DNA of 8,358 bases, from assembly GCA_006515795.1 (NCBI GenBank), contig VFMC01000273.1, positions 1 to 8,358 on the forward strand, given 5' to 3'. Positions 1 to 4,493 of the stretch are shown here, piece after piece. This DNA comes from Acidimicrobiaceae bacterium (GTDB lineage: Bacteria > Actinomycetota > Acidimicrobiia > Acidimicrobiales > Ilumatobacteraceae). Numbering within the stretch: position 1 is the stretch's first letter; each line of letters starts with the position of its first letter. The notes under the pieces are model-generated. The model ran no database searches and was not told the origin of the DNA. It saw only the letters and a list, made by a program, of their open reading frames with translations. The position numbers were made by a program, and so were the translations under genes.

Positions 1-896
1 CGATCGAAGCCGCCGCCGAGAGTGGCGACCATCGGGCCGTGCTGCGCGCCGCCGAGCAGCATCGGGTCCGCGAGCACGGCAGCGCGGCCGAGCTGGTCGC
101 GCTCGCCGCGTCCCTGCGCCATGCCGGTCGGGTCCGCGACGCTCGAGACGTGGTGATCAGGGCATCAGCGATCCTCGATGGCTCCGCTGCCTTTCCCGAG
201 TGGGTTGCCGCCTTGGTCGGCATCGATCTCGACGTGCTCCAAGGACGAGGCGACGACGCCCTTGCCGCTCTCGAGGCCATGCGTGGAATGCTTCCTGTGC
301 AGCTCCACGAACGTGCTGCCGCGCTCGGTGGGCGAGCGAGGCTGCAGCGCGACCCGACTCTCGCTCCCGCATTCGAGGCCGTGGCCTTCACCCCGCTGGG
401 CGAAGGGGTGTTGCTCGAGATTCGCGAGTCGGTGCGGGCCGGTGCGCTCGACGCCGATCCATCCGCCCTGAAGCGCGCCGTCGAACTGGCCGAGAAGCAC
501 TCACTGCCGGTCGAGGCAGGCGAGGCGCGCCTGTGGCTGGGAGAGCAGCAGTCGGCGTCAGAACGGCGCGACAACGTGACGTTGTGCCGGGCAACTCTGC
601 AACGCTGCGGTGTCCGGGGGTGGGACTCCCGGCTCGAAAACTGCTCGGCGGGGGATGCCCGAGCCGCTTCGGTCCGGCGTGCGGACCCCGCGCTCGACGC
701 GCTCAGCCAGGCCGAGTTCCGGGTTGCCGCGGCGGTGGCCGGTGGGCTCACGAATCGCGAGGTCGCGGCGACGCTGCTGATCTCGGTGAAGACGGTCGAC
801 TTCCATCTGCAGCAGATGTACCGGAAGCTCGGTATACGGTCGCGGACCGAACTCGCGGTGCGGATGACCAGACAACAGGAGAGCGACGATGAGTGA
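1..896 (+). CDS. LuxR/LAL-type transcriptional regulator, C-terminal part (5' end outside window)
   Basis: The frame is open from base 3 with no stop, so the GTG at 39 is probably an internal codon and about 297 residues of a larger protein are visible. The last ~55 residues (from base 702, LSQAEFRVAAAVAGG to the TELAVRM stretch) are a clear LuxR/NarL helix-turn-helix; TNREVA and SVKTVDFHL mark the scaffold and recognition helices. The upstream part is Ala/Leu/Arg-rich helical sequence with paired-helix (TPR-like) character, including ARLWLGEQ and ATLQRCGVRGWD, as in large MalT/LAL ATPase regulators. The ATPase domain would lie outside the window. By position it is the likely regulator of the stress genes downstream; mycobacterial iniBAC has a comparable LuxR-type regulator, IniR. 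The HTH assignment is secure. The LAL class is likely, and the target genes are inferred. Residues roughly 178-220 from the GTG at 39 fit the family pattern less well and could hide compensating small indels. Confidence 0.88.
   Translation, partial: IEAAAESGDHRAVLRAAEQHRVREHGSAAELVALAASLRHAGRVRDARDVVIRASAILDGSAAFPEWVAALVGIDLDVLQGRGDDALAALEAMRGMLPVQLHERAAALGGRARLQRDPTLAPAFEAVAFTPLGEGVLLEIRESVRAGALDADPSALKRAVELAEKHSLPVEAGEARLWLGEQQSASERRDNVTLCRATLQRCGVRGWDSRLENCSAGDARAASVRRADPALDALSQAEFRVAAAVAGGLTNREVAATLLISVKTVDFHLQQMYRKLGIRSRTELAVRMTRQQESDDE
877..881 (+). promoter_or_regulatory. Ribosome binding site of the 73-residue ORF
   Basis: AGGAG lies 7 bases before the ATG at 889, inside the end of the LuxR-type gene. 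It fixes the start of the small downstream ORF and supports that ORF being a real gene despite its size. Confidence 0.7.
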
Positions 897-1110
897 CTGG
901 TGGCGGGCCGTCGAGGATGAGCTCGAACGACTCAGCGACGAGGCCCCCGATCCGTGGGGCGCGGTCGACGTTTCGGCAGTCGATGCGCAGCTCACCGCCG
1001 AACAACGAGCGTTCCTGGCGCAGATGGTCGACTCGCCGGATCTGCAGCTCGAAGCCGCTGACCTCGAAGCCGGTGACCTCGAAGCCGGTGACGACCCGCC
1101 GGCCCCCTAA
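889..1110 (+). CDS. Small acidic hypothetical protein (73 aa)
   Basis: I do not recognise this protein. The ATG overlaps the regulator stop by 8 bases (ATGAGTGA) and has a good AGGAG at 7-base spacing, so it is probably co-transcribed and translationally coupled with the regulator. It begins MSDWWRAVEDELERL, an amphipathic acidic helix. A second helical piece follows (AQLTAEQRAFLAQMVDSP), and the tail is a threefold five-residue repeat, LEA(A/G)D, encoded by 15-base units at 1048-1092. There is no signal peptide or membrane segment, and net charge is strongly negative. Its TAA (1108-1110) abuts the first base of the promoter dyad of the next gene, so transcription of this unit would run into that promoter. 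It could be a small partner of the regulator or of the Hsp70-like protein; nothing in the sequence decides this. Confidence 0.7.
   Translation: MSDWWRAVEDELERLSDEAPDPWGAVDVSAVDAQLTAEQRAFLAQMVDSPDLQLEAADLEAGDLEAGDDPPAP
1048..1092 (+). repeat. Tandem 15-base repeat, 3 copies
   Basis: CTCGAAGCCGGTGAC occurs exactly at 1063-1077 and 1078-1092, with a one-mismatch copy at 1048-1062. The copies encode LEAAD, LEAGD and LEAGD at the C-terminus of the small acidic protein. The repeat keeps the reading frame and may vary in copy number. Confidence 0.85.
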
Positions 1111-1127
1111 CCGGGAATCCTCCCGGT
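1110..1127. promoter_or_regulatory. 18-base dyad operator upstream of the Hsp70-like gene
   Basis: ACCGGGA, ATCC, TCCCGGT: perfect 7-base arms around a 4-base centre. The same dyad recurs at 4398-4415, differing only in the third centre base (C against G). It abuts and slightly overlaps the -35-like hexamer, the usual place for an activator of the LuxR/MalT type. The link to the LuxR-type protein encoded upstream is inferred. A plain RNA hairpin or terminator for the preceding gene is possible but less likely, because there is no T-run and the duplicate copy keeps exact spacing to a -10 box. Confidence 0.7.
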
Positions 1128-1154
1128 CACAGGGCGGGCGCGATGTCGTACCGT
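1126..1154 (+). promoter_or_regulatory. Promoter of the Hsp70-like gene (-35 GTCACA, -10 TACCGT)
   Basis: GTCACA (1126-1131) matches TTGACA at 4 of 6 bases. After a 17-base spacer comes TACCGT (1149-1154), which fits the actinobacterial TANNNT -10 pattern. The layout repeats exactly at 4414-4442. Seven bases after the -10 box lies GTG at 1162, so the transcript probably begins on the start codon itself (leaderless). Confidence 0.65.
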
Positions 1155-1161
1155 GATCGGC

Positions 1162-3783
1162 GTGAGCAGCGCACCTCTCCGCCCCCGGCTCGGCATCGAC
1201 CTCGGTACCATCGCCACTACTGCCGTACTCGGCGCCGCACGTGACTCCGCGAGTGCTGCGACCATCGTCGAACTCGACGAGCACGGCGCGGCGACCGCAT
1301 CGGCGATCGCCATCGGCCGCGACGGGTTGGTCTTCGGCGTCGCCGCCGACAAGATCATCGCCGCGCAGCCGGATCACGGTGCCCGGGAGCTGAAACGTCG
1401 CTTCGGCGACACCACACCGGTCGTGCTCGACGGCCGGCCCTTCAGCGCCGAGGAGCTGACGACGGAGGTGCTGCGGGCCATCACCCGGGCGGCCGGCATC
1501 GATCCGGCATCGACCGCGCTCACGCTCACCCATCCGGCGAACTGGCGTGAGTACAAGCTGGACCTGCTCGGCCAAGTTGCCGCGCAGGCCGGATTTAGCG
1601 ACGTGGAACTGATCAGCGAGCCGGTCGCCGCTGCCCGCCACTACGCCTCCACAGGCCACGTCGCCATCGGCGACACCGTGGCCGTGTACGACTTCGGGGG
1701 CACCTTCGATGCGGCGGTCGTCACCATCTCGGCTTCCGGTCCACAGGTGATCGGCACTCCTCAGGGTTTGGAACGGCTCGGAGGCGTCGAACTCGACCAG
1801 GTGGTCTTCGGTCATGTGGCCGAGACCCTGGGCGGCACGCTCCAGCAGCTCGATCGCAACGATGCTGATGTACGCCAAGCGGTGCTGCAGCTCAGGGCCG
1901 AATGCAACGCCGCCAAGGAGCGGCTGTCGTCCGAAGCCGAGACGTCGATCAAGGTGGTGGCACCAGGCCTCGACACGCAGGTGCGGATGACCCGCGACGA
2001 GTTCGAGTTGGCGCTGCGTCCGCGCATCGCCGAGACCCTGAACGCGCTCGATCGAGCGATTGCCACCGCCGACCTGAAGCCGAGCGATCTCGCCGCGGTG
2101 GTGCTGATCGGCGGGAGCTCGCGGATCCCACTCGTGGCCGAGATGGTCGCAGGTCACCTCGGCCGGCCGGTGCTCAACGACAGCGATCCGGCGCTCGTCG
2201 TTGCGCTCGGCGCCGCTTCGGGCCCGTCCGCACCGCGCCTTGCCGTCGCACCCACTTCGACATCCGTACCAGACCCGACATCAGCAGCCGATCCGACATC
2301 GGCATCCCCGAGGGAGACCAACATGAGCGATCAACCGAACTCGAGCACCGGCTCAACTCCTGACGGAGCTCCGCCATCACAGGGTTCCGGCCCCGCCGCG
2401 CCAGGCGGCGCCGGTGGCCGTTCCGTACCGCCTCCGCCGCCTGCTGCGCCAAAGCGTGGCGCATCGAAGGCAGCCAAGCTTGCCGGTGGTGCCGCGGCGG
2501 TTGCCGCAGCCGTTGCCGCCGGCGTCGTGTACGGAGACGATCTCGTCGAAGCCGCGGGCGGCGATGACGACGGCTCCAACGCCGAAGCAGCAGCCGCTGG
2601 TGCAGCGGCAGCCGCAGCAGCGGCAAGCGCCACGGCCGACGACGCCGAGTTCCGGACCGCCGACCAGATGGAGCGCGAGGTCGGCGGCGACGACGCAGAC
2701 AGGGACGAGAGCATGGACGCCTTCGACACCGACTCCGGCACCGAGGGCGGATTCGCGGCTTCTTCTGCCGACCCGGTTTCGGGGCCGCTGGGTACTCCCC
2801 TTGGCTCGCAGTTCGCCGCGCCGGATTCGGCTGGTTCGTTCTCCGCAGCCCAACGTCAGGCGCCACGTCCCGAAGCGCCGCAGCAGCAACCGGCGCCTCG
2901 TCGTGTCGACACCCAGCCGACCGCGGCGCCGTCTGGCGATGAGGCGCCCGCTGCCGGCGCGCCCGCCACTTCAGCATCGGCCAGCGCCGCAGCCGCAGCT
3001 CCAGCTGCCTCTGCTGTCCCGGCTGCCGCTGCTGCCCCTGCTGCAGACGCCGAGTTCGAGGCCGCCCGGGCCACATTGCTCGAGCGACTCGAGCACTTCG
3101 AAGCGCCCGAGGGGACGAGCCCGGAAGATGCACAGGAGCTGCGTGACGAGCTGCAAGACGCGGTCGAGCGGTTCCAGGTGGCGCCCGGGCAGAGCACGGA
3201 GGATGCGCTCGCCGCGTTGCGCGACGACTACGACCAGCGTGTGCAGGACTTCACCCAGGACCAGAAGATCGACGCGCTCGTTCGCGAGGCGCAGCGTGAC
3301 AACGCCGACGACGCTGACCCTGCGCCGGTCGAGGTTGCGCCGGTTGAGGTTGTGCCGGTTGAGGTCGAGTTGGTCACCGGGATCGAGCTCGTCGACGTCG
3401 GTCCGGTGAAGGGCGACGACACCTTGCCGGAAGGCATCGAAGCTCCGATCACCGATGTCAGATGGTCGCCTCCAGCAGGAGACCGGCCGGTGATGGTGGT
3501 CGACGTGGTCGGCGATTCGACCTACGCCGAAGTCGTCGAGAAGGCGTCCGAGCTCGGTGATCCGGTGGAGGCGGCCCTCAGCCCGACGGTCGCGATCCAG
3601 CGGGAGATCACGTTGGACGAGCCGCCCACTCTGGGGATCGCGCCCGTCGAGGAGGCGATGGTTCTCGTCGGCCTCAACCTGGCCGATGCGGGCGACTTCA
3701 CCGAGAAGGAAGTGGACTTCGCGACCGACATCGCCTCCGACATCTCACCGGACTCCCCGACGACGCTGTCGTTCGATCCGTGA
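1162..3783 (+). CDS. Hsp70-like ATPase domain fused to a membrane-anchored acidic Ala/Pro-rich region
   Basis: Residues 1-~365 are an actin-fold Hsp70 nucleotide-binding domain: phosphate-1 GIDLGT (11-16), phosphate-2 VYDFGGTFD (175-183) and adenosine motif LIGGSSRIP (315-323), then DPALVVALGAA. There is no peptide-binding beta domain. After a PTS-rich linker (to ~387) and a Pro/Gly stretch, basic residues (KRGASKAAK) precede an Ala/Val/Gly helix (~440-457) that could span the membrane; an acidic DD segment follows, giving cytosol-in, C-terminus-out by the positive-inside rule. The remainder is Ala-rich, with a helical charged segment (~630-715), PVEV repeats and an unrecognised C-terminal domain. 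The phosphate-2 loop has GGT where Hsp70s have GGGT, so hydrolysis may be altered. I chose GTG 1162 over GTG 1153 because the latter lies inside the -10 box and no Shine-Dalgarno is seen. An in-frame ATG at 2323 has its own ribosome site. Length is 873 residues. The domain call is firm; the membrane segment and role (envelope stress) are inferred. Confidence 0.88.
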   Translation: MSSAPLRPRLGIDLGTIATTAVLGAARDSASAATIVELDEHGAATASAIAIGRDGLVFGVAADKIIAAQPDHGARELKRRFGDTTPVVLDGRPFSAEELTTEVLRAITRAAGIDPASTALTLTHPANWREYKLDLLGQVAAQAGFSDVELISEPVAAARHYASTGHVAIGDTVAVYDFGGTFDAAVVTISASGPQVIGTPQGLERLGGVELDQVVFGHVAETLGGTLQQLDRNDADVRQAVLQLRAECNAAKERLSSEAETSIKVVAPGLDTQVRMTRDEFELALRPRIAETLNALDRAIATADLKPSDLAAVVLIGGSSRIPLVAEMVAGHLGRPVLNDSDPALVVALGAASGPSAPRLAVAPTSTSVPDPTSAADPTSASPRETNMSDQPNSSTGSTPDGAPPSQGSGPAAPGGAGGRSVPPPPPAAPKRGASKAAKLAGGAAAVAAAVAAGVVYGDDLVEAAGGDDDGSNAEAAAAGAAAAAAAASATADDAEFRTADQMEREVGGDDADRDESMDAFDTDSGTEGGFAASSADPVSGPLGTPLGSQFAAPDSAGSFSAAQRQAPRPEAPQQQPAPRRVDTQPTAAPSGDEAPAAGAPATSASASAAAAAPAASAVPAAAAAPAADAEFEAARATLLERLEHFEAPEGTSPEDAQELRDELQDAVERFQVAPGQSTEDALAALRDDYDQRVQDFTQDQKIDALVREAQRDNADDADPAPVEVAPVEVVPVEVELVTGIELVDVGPVKGDDTLPEGIEAPITDVRWSPPAGDRPVMVVDVVGDSTYAEVVEKASELGDPVEAALSPTVAIQREITLDEPPTLGIAPVEEAMVLVGLNLADAGDFTEKEVDFATDIASDISPDSPTTLSFDP
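2311..2325 (+). promoter_or_regulatory. Internal ribosome binding site and in-frame ATG within the Hsp70-like gene
   Basis: AGGGAG (2311-2316) sits 6 bases before ATG at 2323, in frame, exactly where the ATPase domain and its linker end. Initiation here would give a separate 486-residue product holding the possible membrane helix and C-terminal region without the ATPase. It may be a relic of two formerly separate genes or a working second start. Confidence 0.45.
3322..3366 (+). repeat. Tandem 15-base repeat encoding (A/V)PVEV
   Basis: Three adjacent units (3322-3336, 3337-3351, 3352-3366) of the form GCGCCGGTTGAGGTT, with one or two base differences, encode APVEV, APVEV and VPVEV in the C-terminal region of the Hsp70-like protein. 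This probably forms a stiff extended spacer. Confidence 0.75.
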
Positions 3784-3796
3784 GCCGGCTCGCTCA
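3781..3796. repeat. Short inverted repeat joining two convergent stop codons
   Basis: TGAGC (3781-3785), CGGCTC, GCTCA (3792-3796): 5-base arms that contain the TGA stop of the Hsp70-like gene on one side and the TGA stop of the convergent gene on the other. The stem is short and there is no T-run, so it is at most a weak bidirectional terminator. Confidence 0.3.
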
Positions 3797-4312
3797 GACG
3801 AAACGGAAGCTGGCGATGATCTCGACGAAGGCCTTCATGTTGGCGGGTACCGAATCGTCGCGCGGGCTGGTGCCGACGATCTGGAAGAAGTCGACAAGCT
3901 TGCCGCCCTCGTCGACCGGGGCGAAGAACATGGCTTGCATCTGGGCCAGCGGTCGTCCGCCCGGGCCGTCGAGCTCGACGCCGCGGGTGTACACCACGTT
4001 GCTGCCGAACCTGAGCAGGCGCTCGCCATGCTCGGTGGCGCTGGGGGTCGACCGCTTCAGCTTCACCCATGTGACCTTGGCCGCCCGCTCGAAGTCGACC
4101 GCTCGCGGCACCTTGTCGTGCCTGATCAGCGCATTGACCCAGAACCCGGCATCGTCGGTCGGCCGGCGTACTACGCACAGCGCACTCGGCGCCTCGTCGA
4201 CCACCCAGCCATCCGGCACCGAGAACACGAATCTCGGGATCCCGGGCACCATCGCACTGGGGTGCACGGCAATGCGGGAGGTCAACGTGTGCGGCAGCTC
4301 CTCTTCAGGCAT
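3794..4312 (-). CDS. LpqN/PsbP-like soluble protein
   Basis: This 172-residue protein lies on the opposite strand, only 10 bases beyond the Hsp70-like stop. It has no signal peptide or lipobox, so it is predicted to be cytosolic. The pattern suits the LpqN/LpqT (PsbP/Mog1-like) alpha-beta fold: VPDGWVVDEAP near residue 30, a strand FWVNALI, a central helix, then strands around VVYTRGVELDG and QMQAMFFAP, and an end helix MKAFVEIIASFRFV. Members in actinobacteria are often lipoproteins tied to the cell envelope; this one lacks the export signal. I chose ATG at 4312 because a TACAGT -10 box (4324-4319) lies 6 bases before it, suggesting leaderless expression; GTG at 4330 would add six residues. 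It shares the upstream region with the divergent iniB-like operon, so the dyad at 4398-4415 could affect both. Family assignment is tentative. Confidence 0.75.
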   Translation of the reverse strand: MPEEELPHTLTSRIAVHPSAMVPGIPRFVFSVPDGWVVDEAPSALCVVRRPTDDAGFWVNALIRHDKVPRAVDFERAAKVTWVKLKRSTPSATEHGERLLRFGSNVVYTRGVELDGPGGRPLAQMQAMFFAPVDEGGKLVDFFQIVGTSPRDDSVPANMKAFVEIIASFRFV

Positions 4313-4318
4313 GGTCGG

Positions 4319-4324
4319 ACTGTA
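4319..4324 (-). promoter_or_regulatory. -10 box of the LpqN-like gene
   Basis: TACAGT on the minus strand fits TANNNT and ends 6 bases before ATG 4312. No convincing -35 hexamer is seen; the imperfect dyad at 4333-4354 occupies that place and may be an operator. Confidence 0.35.
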
Positions 4325-4332
4325 CCGCACTG

Positions 4333-4354
4333 CCGGCGTCCACCCGGATGCCGG
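4333..4354. repeat. Imperfect inverted repeat upstream of the LpqN-like gene
   Basis: CCGGCGTCC (4333-4341), centre ACCC, GGATGCCGG (4346-4354): 9-base arms with one mismatch (a G-T pair). It covers the -35 area of the minus-strand gene, so a regulator site is possible. It differs from the 18-base dyad shared by the two plus-strand promoters. Confidence 0.35.
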
Positions 4355-4397
4355 GAGCGCTCGCGACCTGAGACCCCCCGCCGGCTCCCTTCGCGGA

Positions 4398-4415
4398 ACC
4401 GGGAATGCTCCCGGT
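4398..4415. promoter_or_regulatory. 18-base dyad operator upstream of the iniB-like operon
   Basis: ACCGGGA, ATGC, TCCCGGT: the second copy of the dyad at 1110-1127, with 17 of 18 bases identical. CCGCCGG is also found shortly upstream of both copies (1096-1102 and 4378-4384). It lies between the divergent LpqN-like gene and the iniB-like operon, next to the -35-like hexamer of the latter. Confidence 0.7.
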
Positions 4416-4442
4416 GACGCCGGCGCCGAAGATCTTTACCAT
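4414..4442 (+). promoter_or_regulatory. Promoter of the iniB-like/dynamin operon (-35 GTGACG, -10 TACCAT)
   Basis: GTGACG (4414-4419) matches TTGACA at 4 of 6 bases, followed by a 17-base spacer and TACCAT (4437-4442). Spacer and offset to the dyad equal those of the Hsp70 promoter. Transcription should start near 4449-4451, leaving a leader of about 44 bases before ATG 4494. Confidence 0.65.
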
Positions 4443-4478
4443 GACCACACGTGCCGGGACCGCGGCGCAATGAACGAC

Positions 4479-4484
4479 AGAAGG
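4479..4484 (+). promoter_or_regulatory. Ribosome binding site of the iniB-like gene
   Basis: AGAAGG lies 9 bases before ATG 4494 and supports that start. Unlike the Hsp70 gene, this unit has a normal leader. Confidence 0.55.
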
Positions 4485-4493
4485 TAGGCCATC

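Noticed and set aside
1113..1118. GGGAAT read as an ECF sigma factor (SigR-like) -35 element
   Set aside because: No GTT-type -10 is found about 18 bases downstream in either copy, whereas a -35-like hexamer and TANNNT at 17-base spacing are present in both.
1110..1127. The dyad read as a rho-independent terminator of the small acidic gene
   Set aside because: There is no T-run after the stem, arms are only 7 bases, and the second copy at 4398 has the same fixed offset to a -10 box, which suits an operator better.
748..2157. A 469-residue minus-strand open frame opposite the Hsp70 ATPase domain
   Set aside because: It lies antisense to unambiguous Hsp70 and LuxR motifs, its composition is Arg/Gly/His-rich, and no ribosome site or family motif is seen. 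Long antisense frames are expected at this GC content.
2174..3133. Long minus-strand and +2 frames over the Ala/Pro-rich part of the Hsp70-like gene
   Set aside because: They are Arg-rich shadows of GCC/GCG and CCG-rich codons with no independent start signals.
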